Shown here: positions 24,542 to 32,874 of the stretch, in pieces
How the letters are laid out: the number at the start of each line of letters is the position of its first letter
How positions within the stretch are numbered: the first letter of the stretch is position 1
Assembly (NCBI GenBank): GCA_002371895.1
Contig: DFHM01000010.1
Coordinates: forward strand, 1 to 47,519
Origin: Candidatus Saccharibacteria bacterium UBA3723
GTDB lineage: Bacteria > Patescibacteriota > Saccharimonadia > Saccharimonadales > Saccharimonadaceae
Length of the DNA: 47,519 nucleotides
Direction of reading: 5' to 3'
Made by a program: the position numbers and the translations under genes
The notes under the pieces: model-generated
Databases searched by the model: none
What the model saw: the letters and a program-made list of their open reading frames with translations, nothing else
What the model was told of the DNA's origin: nothing

Positions 24542-25108
24542 TTATTTGACGTATTGCTCAAATAATACTCGTAGCTTATTGCTAAGATAAGCACGAATAT
24601 CATCGAGCGTGACGGAAACCTCATTGCGGTAATATTTGCGCACAATAGCAAAAGTGCCACTCGCAAGAATTAGAAGTTCGAATTCTACGTTCCTATCATC
24701 GATTTCTTTTTCATGCATAATTGAGAGCACGCGCTGCGTCATACCACTTTCGAGCTGATCCATGAAGGCCATCGGCGCATCGCTAGCCAATAATTGGCGA
24801 TAGACACTTTCTTGTTGCTTGAGAAAGGCAAAAATCTGATCTACGTACTGTTCTATATCGTCGGTAGAATTAAATTCGCGACGCTCGGCAAAAAGTTCCT
24901 TTTCGATCTCTGCCTGCAGCTCGGCTCCGACTTCATAAATATTGTTGTAGTAATTATAAAAGGTGCCGCGCGTAATCTCGGCTCGCTCGGATAAATCGGT
25001 AACAGTGATATTTTTGACCGAGCCGCGCTCTGCTAATAAGTCCGCAAAGGCTTTGCGGATTTTGCGACGAGTTTTCTCGGTTGCCCTATGATAAGAAGTC
25101 TTAATCAT
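24542..25108 (-). CDS. TetR-family transcriptional regulator
   Basis: 188 residues. The N-terminal helix-turn-helix reads KTRRKIRKAFADLLAERGSVKNITVTDLSERAEITRGTFYNYYNN, the classic TetR DNA-binding domain; the C-terminal part is an all-helical ligand/dimer domain. The start at 25108 is chosen because the promoter (TTGACA, 17 bp, TGG-CATAAT) ends 6 bp upstream; upstream in-frame codons would precede that promoter. It is divergent from the MMPL transporter, and an inverted repeat lies between them. The simplest model is repression of both genes, relieved by an export substrate. Confidence 0.92.
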   Translation of the reverse strand: MIKTSYHRATEKTRRKIRKAFADLLAERGSVKNITVTDLSERAEITRGTFYNYYNNIYEVGAELQAEIEKELFAERREFNSTDDIEQYVDQIFAFLKQQESVYRQLLASDAPMAFMDQLESGMTQRVLSIMHEKEIDDRNVEFELLILASGTFAIVRKYYRNEVSVTLDDIRAYLSNKLRVLFEQYVK

Positions 25109-25114
25109 TCTTTG

Positions 25115-25143
25115 ATTATGCCATACTTCATACAAAATGTCAA
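25115..25143 (-). promoter_or_regulatory. tetR-type gene promoter
   Basis: TTGACA (25143-25138), exactly 17 bp, CATAAT (25120-25115) with a TGG extension, ending 6 bp before the start codon. Confidence 0.85.
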
Positions 25144-25161
25144 TATAGTGTTCAATTTTAG

Positions 25162-25181
25162 ACACAGTGCAATAACTGTGT
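25162..25181. promoter_or_regulatory. Candidate TetR-type operator
   Basis: Inverted repeat ACACAGT, six bases, ACTGTGT, located between the divergent tetR and MMPL promoters, about 20 bp from each. Confidence 0.65.
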
Positions 25182-25220
25182 TCTTCTTTGATTATTCCTA
25201 GGTATATATAATTAACAAAT

Positions 25221-28200
25221 ATGCATAAAATAACAGATTTCATTGTTGACCATTGTTATGTAATTTTTGGCGTATTTTTGGTGCTCGTAGCAATCTGCGG
25301 CGTCTTGTCTACGCATGTAAAAATTAACAAGGATATTTATTCATACATGCCAGCCGAGTCCGAGACGTCACTTGGTCTAGGAATAATGAATGACGAGTTT
25401 AATTACGATTCGACTAGTTCTTACGAGATGATGCTGACCGATGTACCGGAAGACGAAAAGATAAAGATAAAAGAAGACATCGAGTCAATCGAGGGTGTAG
25501 GTTCAGTAGATTACAATAATAGCGATACATACAATCGCGATCAATATACGCGCTACAAAATTAACATCGATGCGCCGGCAGATTCCGATACTGCGAACCG
25601 TGTTTATAATACGATTCACGACAATTACAAAGATCGCTTCGAAGTAAACGAAGCCGGTCAAGTTTTCAATTTTAATGGCGAAGTAATGAAGATGCACGTC
25701 ACCGTTTTGGCGATTGCCTGTGCGATGGTAATTTTGCTTTTGATGAGCAAATCATGGGTGGAGCCTTGGCTATTTCTATTTACGATACTGTTGGCAGTAA
25801 TAGCAAATAAGGGTACTAACATAATCTTTCCGAGCGTCTCGCATATCACGGATTCGATTTCGGCAATTCTACAAATGGCTCTTTCGATGGATTATGCCAT
25901 TATGTTATCGACACGTTATCGCCAAGAGAAAGCTAAACCGGACCATCCGGACAAGAAAACTGCTATGCGTCACGCTATGCGTTATTCATTTGGCGCAATT
26001 TCGTCAAGCTCCGTCACGACAGTGGTTGGCCTAATAGTACTAGTCGCCATGAGCTTCACAATTGGCCGCGACATGGGTCTCGTGTTGAGCAAAGGTGTCA
26101 TTTTGAGCTTGGTTTCGATCTTTACTTCTCTTCCAGCGTTGCTATTGATGTTTGACAAGGTAATCGAAAAATCCAAAAAGAAGACCTTGACTCTTAAGAT
26201 GGATTGGTTCGGCAAGCGTAGTTACGATTTGCGCAAAATCGCAATGCCGCTATTCTTAGTCATATTTGTTGGTAGCATTATTCTTAAAGGTAGCACCGGC
26301 ATTAATTTTACGGCCGAACAGAATAACCGCATCAAGGACGTATTTAGTGAGACCAATCAAATGGCCCTGGTTTACGACGCAAAGATGGACGAGGATGTAA
26401 CGAAAGTCTGCAAAGATTTCGACAAGCGCGAAGATACGAGTCGCGTACTCTGCTATGGAAACACAATTAATGAACCCGAAAAGTATGATGAATTAGTTGA
26501 AAAGATTAATAGCTTGAGTTCGGAAAAAGTTGAAACAGAAGATTATTTAATTAAAGCTATTTATTATCACTACTATAAGAATGTTGATGCGCACGAAATT
26601 TCGCTCGATGACTTAGTGAATTTTCTCCAAAAAGAAGTCTTTCCAAACAAGGCATTTGCAGGCGACATTTCCGGAGAGATGGTCTCAAAAGTTGATCGCT
26701 TTTCTAACTTCACCAACCAATCAAAAGTTAATCGTCTACGCACAAAACAAGACATTGCGAATGTTCTTGGGGTAGATAGTAATAAGCTAGAAGATGTTTA
26801 TGTTTTATATTTATCTGAGCAAAATGTCCCAACTAAGCTAACTTTGTATGAATTCTCGCAGTTTGTCACAAATGATATTTTGACGGATTCCAAGTACGCA
26901 AATATGGTTACGCAAAATCAACGCGCAGACTTGGCAAAGCTAAGGACTTTTAGCAATAAAAATGTAACCGATACGCCAAAGACCGCAGCAGAACTTTCAA
27001 GCATCTTCGGTATCGATCAAAAGACTCTAGAACAACTACTGGTCTATTATGGCTACACTACAAATAATGCCCCTACGGCTTCGGCATCGATCGAGGAGCT
27101 AGTAGACTTTGCCTTATCGAACCAAAACGTAATTGACGAAATGGGCTTATCGGCAGATGAGGCATCCCAGCTAAAGGGGCAGTTTGCTGATGCAAAAAAT
27201 AAGATTTCCGAGCTGAAGAATACACCAGCCATGTTTGACAAGGCCGTAGCAGAATTGCCGAGTGAAACACGGGAAGCCTTGGCGCCACAAATTACCTCAA
27301 TACGCGCAGAGCTAGTTTCGAAAGTTGGCGAGGCAGAAAAAGTCCTGACAAAAGAATACACTTACGCCGATATTGCGACCGCGGCGACGAAAGTTGATAA
27401 TGCTTTGGTTACCGCTACGAGTTGGCTCGATAGCTTGGAGACGAACTATCCAGAAGTTTTCTCCAACTTAAACGAGGAAGATAAGACAAAAATTCTAGAA
27501 ACTGCAAAGAAGATTAGTGGCGAAATAAATAGCGTGCGCCAAAAGATTAATCTAAGTGATAAACTCGCAAAACTGAAAAATGTCTACAAGCTTTACCAAG
27601 CAGAGACAAACGCTAGCGTCGCCAAAGTATCGCCACGCGAACTCGTAAACTTTTTACTAAATCACCAGAACGACGAAAAGCTAAAGAGCGCACTGCCGAA
27701 TAGTACCATAAAACAGTTGGGCCTCGCGCAGTATATTATGAATAACCAGAACACAAAGTATTCGTACAGCAGCTTGGCGCAGAGTTTTGCATTAGATGCA
27801 GAGAAAATAAAGCTAGTTTACGCGCTATACAACTATCGTTACGAAAACACGAACGTGATGTTGTCGCTCAAAACTTTAATTAATTTCATCGATGAGAAAG
27901 TTTTACCAAATCCAAACTATGCCAATAGATTAAGCGAAAATGAGCAGACGCAGTTGAGAACAATTGCGACTCTGATGCGTGCAGCCGCAAATGGAAATAC
28001 CTACAACTACGAGGCGCTTTATCGGGCGATTTTGCCGCTTGCGGGAAATTTGGATAAAAATCAGCTATTCTTGGCCTATCTCTATCATGGCTCGCTGTAC
28101 GACTACGATAAAAACTGGACTTTGACGGTTGAGCAATTTATTAATTTCTTGTCCGACAAAATCGTGCCAGATAGCCGATTTGCGCAGCGCATTGACGACG

Positions 28201-28994
28201 AGCTGCGTGTAAAGATTGCCGACGGCCGCAAGACAGTCGATAATGCCAAGGCTCTTCTAGTCGGACCACACCACTATCGTGCGCTGATAGAAACAAATTT
28301 GCCAGAAGAAGGAGAAAAGACTTTTGCATTGATTAGCGATTTGAAAGGTGCGCTTGGACCGCGTAACAAGCTAGACTATTACATGGTCGGCGATTCTGCG
28401 ATGGCCTATGAAATGTCGCAGACATTTAGTGACGAAATGAATTTCATTACGATTTTGACCATGTTGGCAATCTTTGCGGTGGTAGTCTGCACATTTAAAT
28501 CATTCTTCGTATCAATGCTGCTAGTACTCGTGATTCAATGTGCGGTCTATATCGTGATGGCATATCTATCGTTGACTGGATCGAGCATTTACTTTATTGC
28601 GCTAATTATCGTGCAGTCGATTTTGATGGGCGCAACGATTGATTACGCAATTCTCTTCACGTCGTACTATGTCGAAAATCGTAGCTATTTCAAAATGAGT
28701 ATACGCGACGCCTTGATTAATACATACAATCGTTCAATTAATGCAATTCTGACTTCCGCTTCGATCTTGATAATCGTTACGGCAATCGTCGGCAATCTGG
28801 CAACTGCAATTGCGGCAGCAGTCTGCCAGGCGATTTCGCTTGGCACCCTCTGCGCTACTTTGATTATTTTGATTTTGTTGCCTGCCCTGCTTGCGACTTT
28901 GGACCGATTCATCGTAAAGAAACCTCGTGAGGAAAGTGTTGATTCCGCAAAAGGCTTCAAGAAGCTTTTGAGAGGCTTTAAGTCGTTGCTATAA
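25221..28994 (+). CDS. Very large MMPL/RND-type membrane transporter
   Basis: 1257 residues. Architecture: membrane helix 1 (about 8-30), a first outside loop, a helix bundle at about 165-330 with the family motif SMDYAIMLSTRYRQE, then an outside region of about 690 residues (about 375-1065), and a second bundle (1070-1235) with the matching motif GATIDYAILFTSYYVEN. Typical MMPL proteins are 700-1000 residues. The second outside region contains six copies of a module (aromatic-rich Y-x-Y/LY, then LSLxxLVNFL-like, then P/N-xxYAN) at about residues 446, 527, 607, 788, 866 and 950. A coiled coil lies between copies 3 and 4. TATAAT ends 8 bp before the ATG. The cargo is unknown; lipid or peptide export is typical of the family. 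Confidence 0.9.
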   Translation: MHKITDFIVDHCYVIFGVFLVLVAICGVLSTHVKINKDIYSYMPAESETSLGLGIMNDEFNYDSTSSYEMMLTDVPEDEKIKIKEDIESIEGVGSVDYNNSDTYNRDQYTRYKINIDAPADSDTANRVYNTIHDNYKDRFEVNEAGQVFNFNGEVMKMHVTVLAIACAMVILLLMSKSWVEPWLFLFTILLAVIANKGTNIIFPSVSHITDSISAILQMALSMDYAIMLSTRYRQEKAKPDHPDKKTAMRHAMRYSFGAISSSSVTTVVGLIVLVAMSFTIGRDMGLVLSKGVILSLVSIFTSLPALLLMFDKVIEKSKKKTLTLKMDWFGKRSYDLRKIAMPLFLVIFVGSIILKGSTGINFTAEQNNRIKDVFSETNQMALVYDAKMDEDVTKVCKDFDKREDTSRVLCYGNTINEPEKYDELVEKINSLSSEKVETEDYLIKAIYYHYYKNVDAHEISLDDLVNFLQKEVFPNKAFAGDISGEMVSKVDRFSNFTNQSKVNRLRTKQDIANVLGVDSNKLEDVYVLYLSEQNVPTKLTLYEFSQFVTNDILTDSKYANMVTQNQRADLAKLRTFSNKNVTDTPKTAAELSSIFGIDQKTLEQLLVYYGYTTNNAPTASASIEELVDFALSNQNVIDEMGLSADEASQLKGQFADAKNKISELKNTPAMFDKAVAELPSETREALAPQITSIRAELVSKVGEAEKVLTKEYTYADIATAATKVDNALVTATSWLDSLETNYPEVFSNLNEEDKTKILETAKKISGEINSVRQKINLSDKLAKLKNVYKLYQAETNASVAKVSPRELVNFLLNHQNDEKLKSALPNSTIKQLGLAQYIMNNQNTKYSYSSLAQSFALDAEKIKLVYALYNYRYENTNVMLSLKTLINFIDEKVLPNPNYANRLSENEQTQLRTIATLMRAAANGNTYNYEALYRAILPLAGNLDKNQLFLAYLYHGSLYDYDKNWTLTVEQFINFLSDKIVPDSRFAQRIDDELRVKIADGRKTVDNAKALLVGPHHYRALIETNLPEEGEKTFALISDLKGALGPRNKLDYYMVGDSAMAYEMSQTFSDEMNFITILTMLAIFAVVVCTFKSFFVSMLLVLVIQCAVYIVMAYLSLTGSSIYFIALIIVQSILMGATIDYAILFTSYYVENRSYFKMSIRDALINTYNRSINAILTSASILIIVTAIVGNLATAIAAAVCQAISLGTLCATLIILILLPALLATLDRFIVKKPREESVDSAKGFKKLLRGFKSLL

Positions 28995-29002
28995 TCTATT
29001 TA

Positions 29003-29372
29003 ATGGAAGAATCACAGGTTAACCTTATTATTGCGCAGATTCGGGATGAATATGGCGCGGAGCCGGAGTTTTTGTGGCCGGAACGCTATCCGACTTATTG
29101 TATTTTCGGCATAGCAATAATAAGAAATGGTTTGCGTTGATCGGCGACGTTTCTGGTAAGAGTTTGGGGATGGATTCTAACGAAAAAGTCGACATCATTA
29201 ACCTAAAATTTGACAACGGCCAGGCGTTGGATTTTGCAGAAAATACGCCAGGAGTCTTCCCCGCTTATCACATGAATAAACAGCATTGGATTACGATTGC
29301 TCTTAACGGAACATGCCAGACGAGGCGGTAATGGAACTAGTAAAGAAAAGTTATTTACTGACAGATAAATAG
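29003..29372 (+). pseudogene. MmcQ/YjbR-family gene with two frameshifts
   Basis: MmcQ/YjbR proteins are small DNA-binding-like proteins of about 115 residues. Here the reading frame breaks twice. MEESQVNLIIAQIRDEYG and PERYPTYCIF occupy the first frame. HSNNKKWFALIGDVSGKSLG to PAYHMNKQHWITIALNG (including the family motif) follow in a second frame, which begins near 29113. MPDEAVMELVKKSYLLTDK follows in a third frame from 29312. Each break is explained by loss of one base. TATAAT ends 7 bp before the ATG and overlaps the stop region of the MMPL gene. Confidence 0.82.
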
Positions 29373-29394
29373 GACTTCGATGGAAGACGAAGCG

Positions 29395-29426
29395 TAAAAA
29401 AGTATCTCGTCGTAAGACGAGATACT
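29395..29426 (-). terminator. Terminator of the candidate sRNA
   Basis: Perfect 11-bp stem AGTATCTCGTC / GACGAGATACT with a four-base loop; the T-run is on the minus strand. Confidence 0.8.
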
Positions 29427-29465
29427 AAACCCAAATTAGAGCGGCATCCTAGATGGACGCCCTAT
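29395..29465 (-). ncRNA. Candidate small RNA, about 70 nt
   Basis: On the minus strand an extended -10 box (TGT-TATAAT, 29477-29472) is followed by about 70 nt and a strong terminator hairpin (29426-29401) with a T6 tail. A first stem-loop GGCGTCC / GGATGCC (one G-U pair) lies near the 5' end. No ORF is present. It lies in a gap between a decayed gene and the ClbS-like gene, and no minus-strand gene upstream needs this terminator. Confidence 0.45.
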
Positions 29466-29482
29466 ATAGATATTATAACAAA

Positions 29483-29508
29483 ATATACCCCGCATAGGCA
29501 GGGTAAAA
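29483..29508. repeat. Inverted repeat upstream of the sRNA promoter
   Basis: TACCCCGC / GC-x-GGGTA-type inverted repeat (ACCC / GGGT outer arms) in the position of the -35 region of the minus-strand promoter. It may be an operator or a weak terminator. Confidence 0.3.
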
Positions 29509-29570
29509 CACAATGTCAATGGTAGACTTGCACTCGATGATATAATTGAAGTAGTAAACAAGGACTTATT

Positions 29571-30110
29571 ATGCCAAGACCGCGTAACAAACAAGATTTG
29601 CTAAAAGCAGGCGAGGAATACTACGCCAAGCTAATCGAAATGGCTGACGGAATGAGCGAGAAAGAAATGAACACCGAATTCGATTTCTCGGGCGATCCGT
29701 CAAAGAAAGAGCGCCATTGGAGCCGCGATAAAAACCTGCGCGATATTTGGGTACATTTATACGAATGGCACCGAATGCTACTTGAATTTGTAGATACGAA
29801 TCTGAATAAAGGCGGCAATGCGCCGTTCTTGCCGGAGCCATATACTTGGAAAACTTACGGCGATATGAACGTTGAATACTGGAAGAAGCATCAGAAGACG
29901 TCGTTAACTGATGCGCGCAAGATGTTCGAGAAGTCGCATGCAGATGTGATGAAACTAGCCGAAAGTCTTAGCGAAGAGCAATTATTTACAAAAGGCATGT
30001 ATCCTTGGGTTGGCGGCTCGGTCTTGGGGTCGTATTTCGTAAGTTGCTTATCGTCGCATTACGATTGGGCAATGAAGAAATTGAAAGCACATAAGAAGAA
30101 TTGTGCATAA
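29571..30110 (+). CDS. ClbS/DfsB-family four-helix-bundle protein
   Basis: DinB-like fold; ClbS protects colibactin producers from their toxin, but most homologues have unknown roles. Matching features are MPRPRNKQDLLKAGEEYYAKL at the N-terminus, KNLRDIWVHLYEWHRMLLEF, LPEPYTWKTYGDMN, and the C-terminal GSVLGSYFVSCLSSHYDWAMKKLK. 179 residues is normal. AAGGAC precedes the ATG and TGA-TATAAT lies at 29541-29546, so there is a short leader. The next gene overlaps its stop codon. Confidence 0.87.
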   Translation: MPRPRNKQDLLKAGEEYYAKLIEMADGMSEKEMNTEFDFSGDPSKKERHWSRDKNLRDIWVHLYEWHRMLLEFVDTNLNKGGNAPFLPEPYTWKTYGDMNVEYWKKHQKTSLTDARKMFEKSHADVMKLAESLSEEQLFTKGMYPWVGGSVLGSYFVSCLSSHYDWAMKKLKAHKKNCA

Positions 30111-30404
30111 TGGTGAGCACGAAAGAATATCGGGATTATATCTTAGAGCAGCTATCATTGGTGCCGGGGGGTTACTTGCAGGCCGATGATGGGTGAGTTT
30201 TTGCTCTATGCGGACGGCGTGCTGTTTGGCGGAATATATGATGATAGGTTGCTAGTGAAGATTACTCCTGAAAATGGCGAGTTTGAGATGAGCGAAGCCC
30301 TGCCATACGAAGGCGCGAAAAAGATGTATTTGGTGGATGAGGTAGATGATAAAGATAAGCTGAGGGAAATAGTTGAGACTACTGCTAAAAGCTTAAAAGG
30401 TTAA
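30110..30404 (+). pseudogene. TfoX N-terminal-domain protein, frameshifted in a G-run
   Basis: The first frame gives MVSTKEYRDYILEQLSLVPG and the second gives MMGEFLLYADGVLFGG, IYDDRLLVK, LPYEGAKKMYLVDEVDD, together a complete TfoX_N domain of about 97 residues. The break is in a run of six G near 30168-30173; five G would restore one frame. The ATG overlaps the stop of the ClbS-like gene (TAATG), implying co-translation. It could be a real mutation, a phase-variable tract, or a base-call error. Confidence 0.8.
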
Positions 30405-32278
30405 GAGTTCCGAGACAATACTTCCCTAAAATAATTAGCCAGATTCTTATCCGTACAGTAAATATAACAGCCCTTCATACCGCGCGTCATCAAAGTACGG
30501 TAAGTATTCTTGATAATTTTTCCAGAAATATCCAAAGCCTCAAACGGGTCATTATTGTATAGTTTCTGAATCCCGAATAATGATTTGTCGGTTTTCGCAC
30601 GTTTAGTAAAATCGGTAATAATATGCCCATTCTCGTAGCGCAAATCATCACCAATAATTACGCCAACATAATCAAATTCAAGGCCTTGGCAAGTATGAAT
30701 GCACCCCGCCTGCTCCACGGAATTTGGATCGATTGCCCACGTTGCCGTATTGCCTAAATTCCAACTCATTCCGAAGTCGTACTCCGGGATAACGATGTCT
30801 TTTACTTCGTCGCTATTTTTGCCCTCGCTTATCCAGTTCCAACAATAACCGGCCACGATGCGCGATTTATTATTCTCTAGATTCTTCTGTTTTATAGCTT
30901 CGCGCATCTCATTCGGATTATCAAATACTCTAAAATCATAATCAAAGTCCATCGTATCAAAATTGGCTGTCTGGCGGATATCTAGCACATTATCCAACCA
31001 GGCCAAGTATCCATCCGAGCCATTGCATCTAAATTGGCTCTCAAGCTCAACGTGCTTTACTTTTGCGCCAAGCTGAGCCGAAAATTCTTCTATCATATCC
31101 ACGGAGCCAACATCTTTCATGGTAACTTTTTGATCTTCGTCGATAAAGAATACCGAGAAACGAGATGCGTTAATAATTTCTTTAACCTGATTTTCGCCGA
31201 GATTTGAGAACATGCCAGATTTTTCATTCAAGCGATGCGCCTCGTCGACTACAAGACAATCTATATCATTAGATGGTTTCCCAATAAAACTACCTGAGCC
31301 CTGGAATAAGTTATCAATGTAGCTTTTCTTGAAGCTCCCTTTTAACTTATCGCGAAACACATTACGTGGTGCAGCATTCTTTGTAACATAGAAACATGTT
31401 AGGTTATTCTTCGTCAGCTCTACAAGCAAATTAATAGCTAATACCGATTTTCCAGTACCAGGACCGCCCTCAACGATCAATACTTGCTTCGAATTATTTT
31501 CCACTGCGTCTTTAGCTAATACGATCGCGTCTTCGTAAATCACCTTTTGCTCATCGATCATAGTAAATTCGCGATTTCCATTGAGCATCTTTACGAGAGA
31601 ATCCTGAAGGCGTTTAGATGGGCGGATTTTGCCATTTTCTATTTCGTATAGAATTTCTTTATCGTCGCCATAGAATATATATTTTTTAATAAACTCGCGC
31701 AGTTTTGCAAAATCATTACTGCCAAACATTGGTGCTTGCTTTATATATTCAGCATAAAGCTCGCTATTGATTGGGTCATCCTCAGTAATTCTATAGTTGT
31801 GCAAGAAGGCGCATGGATATAAGCCGATATCTTTATGGCGCACATCTTCATTAAAGTCGCGAATGAGATTCGCATAGCTCATTGCCTGATATGACGGATG
31901 GGCCACGTCCCTGACGGCCCCACCAGTATACGTAGAAACAATGCCATCCTTATTCTCGACCGCTGCACAAGTTTCCCATTGCTTCAATTCAACAATAACT
32001 GCAGAATCTTTCATGTTATGATCTCGGCCAGAAAGAATGAAATCAATGCGTTTTGAGGTGGTTGGGATATTAAATTCGATTGCTACGCCTGCATTGTCAG
32101 GAATCTCGTCATCATCGAGAATACTCCGCATATACTGCATAGAATTCTGCCAAGAATTGAGCTGAGATTTAGTCGTACGACCAAAATATCTTTGATATTT
32201 TTCGTAGATTTTGTTAACTATTAAATTTAGATTTACGTCTTCGATAAACGTACTCTTTACGCCTTCATAAATTAACAT
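30401..32278 (-). CDS. DUF2075-type P-loop ATPase/helicase with N-terminal nuclease-like domain, 625 aa
   Basis: N-terminal about 210 residues contain a PD-(D/E)XK-like core (KRIDFILSG, then SAVIVELKQWE) consistent with a nuclease fold. The rest is a superfamily-1-type helicase domain: Walker A GGPGTGKSVLAINLL (about residue 270), Walker B CLVVDEAHRLN, then HTCQGLEFDYVGVIIG and NTYRTLMTRGMKGCYIYC. The start codon lies two bases after the MazG-like stop, so the pair is coupled. A paralogue of the same architecture lies at 32875. Role not established; nucleic-acid processing in defence or repair is inferred. Confidence 0.82.
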   Translation of the reverse strand: MLIYEGVKSTFIEDVNLNLIVNKIYEKYQRYFGRTTKSQLNSWQNSMQYMRSILDDDEIPDNAGVAIEFNIPTTSKRIDFILSGRDHNMKDSAVIVELKQWETCAAVENKDGIVSTYTGGAVRDVAHPSYQAMSYANLIRDFNEDVRHKDIGLYPCAFLHNYRITEDDPINSELYAEYIKQAPMFGSNDFAKLREFIKKYIFYGDDKEILYEIENGKIRPSKRLQDSLVKMLNGNREFTMIDEQKVIYEDAIVLAKDAVENNSKQVLIVEGGPGTGKSVLAINLLVELTKNNLTCFYVTKNAAPRNVFRDKLKGSFKKSYIDNLFQGSGSFIGKPSNDIDCLVVDEAHRLNEKSGMFSNLGENQVKEIINASRFSVFFIDEDQKVTMKDVGSVDMIEEFSAQLGAKVKHVELESQFRCNGSDGYLAWLDNVLDIRQTANFDTMDFDYDFRVFDNPNEMREAIKQKNLENNKSRIVAGYCWNWISEGKNSDEVKDIVIPEYDFGMSWNLGNTATWAIDPNSVEQAGCIHTCQGLEFDYVGVIIGDDLRYENGHIITDFTKRAKTDKSLFGIQKLYNNDPFEALDISGKIIKNTYRTLMTRGMKGCYIYCTDKNLANYFREVLSRNS

Positions 32279-32280
32279 AA

Positions 32281-32595
32281 TTACAACTTCGTATACTTAG
32301 TGCTTTTACCTTTTGCTTTTTCGACTGGATATTTTTCGCGCGTCTTTTGGAGTTTTTCGCGAACTATATCCTCTAATCGAACATCTAGCTTATCTGCTAA
32401 TAAGATGCAGTAATTTACCACATCGGCAAGCTCCTCGCATACTTCTTTTTTGTCGTAATTATTATTCCATTGAAAACATTCGAGCAATTCGCCGGCCTCA
32501 ATTGAAATAGACTTAGCGAGATTTTCTGGGCTATGGAATTGATCCCAATCGCGCTCAGAGTTAAACTCGATGATTTCTTTCTTCACCTCGTCCAT
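32281..32595 (-). CDS. MazG-like nucleotide pyrophosphohydrolase
   Basis: Hydrolyses (d)NTPs to (d)NMP and pyrophosphate in characterised relatives. 104 residues with the all-alpha NTP-PPase metal site: SIEAGELLECFQW and EVCEELADVVNYCILLADKL (E-x-x-E and E-x-x-D pairs). TGT-TACAAT (32607-32602) ends 6 bp before the ATG, so this and the downstream helicase form a separate leaderless unit. Pairing with a DUF2075 helicase suggests a shared function. Confidence 0.88.
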   Translation of the reverse strand: MDEVKKEIIEFNSERDWDQFHSPENLAKSISIEAGELLECFQWNNNYDKKEVCEELADVVNYCILLADKLDVRLEDIVREKLQKTREKYPVEKAKGKSTKYTKL

Positions 32596-32643
32596 ATCTC
32601 AATTGTAACATCGGTAGACTTACTTGTCTTCCCGCTTGGATAG

Positions 32644-32805
32644 TCATTTTTTGAATTTTTCGAATTCTTTTTGATTATAGATTACGTGAGAGTAGCTTAT
32701 TTTGTAACCCGCATTGCACATTTCTTTTACATAATCATCGATGGCTATTATTAATTTCTCGCCTAGCAGTTTTTTATGCTTTTCGTAGTTTTGAAAAATG
32801 CTCAT
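32644..32805 (-). CDS. Short ORF, 53 aa; probably the 3' remnant of a larger gene
   Basis: MSIFQNYEKHKKLLGEKLII followed by AIDDYVKEMCNAGYKISYSH and a Lys/Phe-rich end. The same frame continues coding-like upstream to about 32853 (AHALFFHPEKYDNK) before hitting a stop, without another ATG, so the present ORF looks like the C-terminal part of a longer protein. It fills the gap between the 713-aa helicase and the MazG-like gene. Family not recognised. Confidence 0.45.
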   Translation of the reverse strand: MSIFQNYEKHKKLLGEKLIIAIDDYVKEMCNAGYKISYSHVIYNQKEFEKFKK

Positions 32806-32874
32806 TTTATTATCATACTTTTCCGGATGAAAGAATAAAGCATGAGCTAGTTTTCATAACTGAGTATCGCTATT

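Noticed and set aside
29483..29508. CRISPR or repeat array near the ClbS-like gene
   Set aside because: Only isolated inverted repeats are present; no regularly spaced direct repeats.
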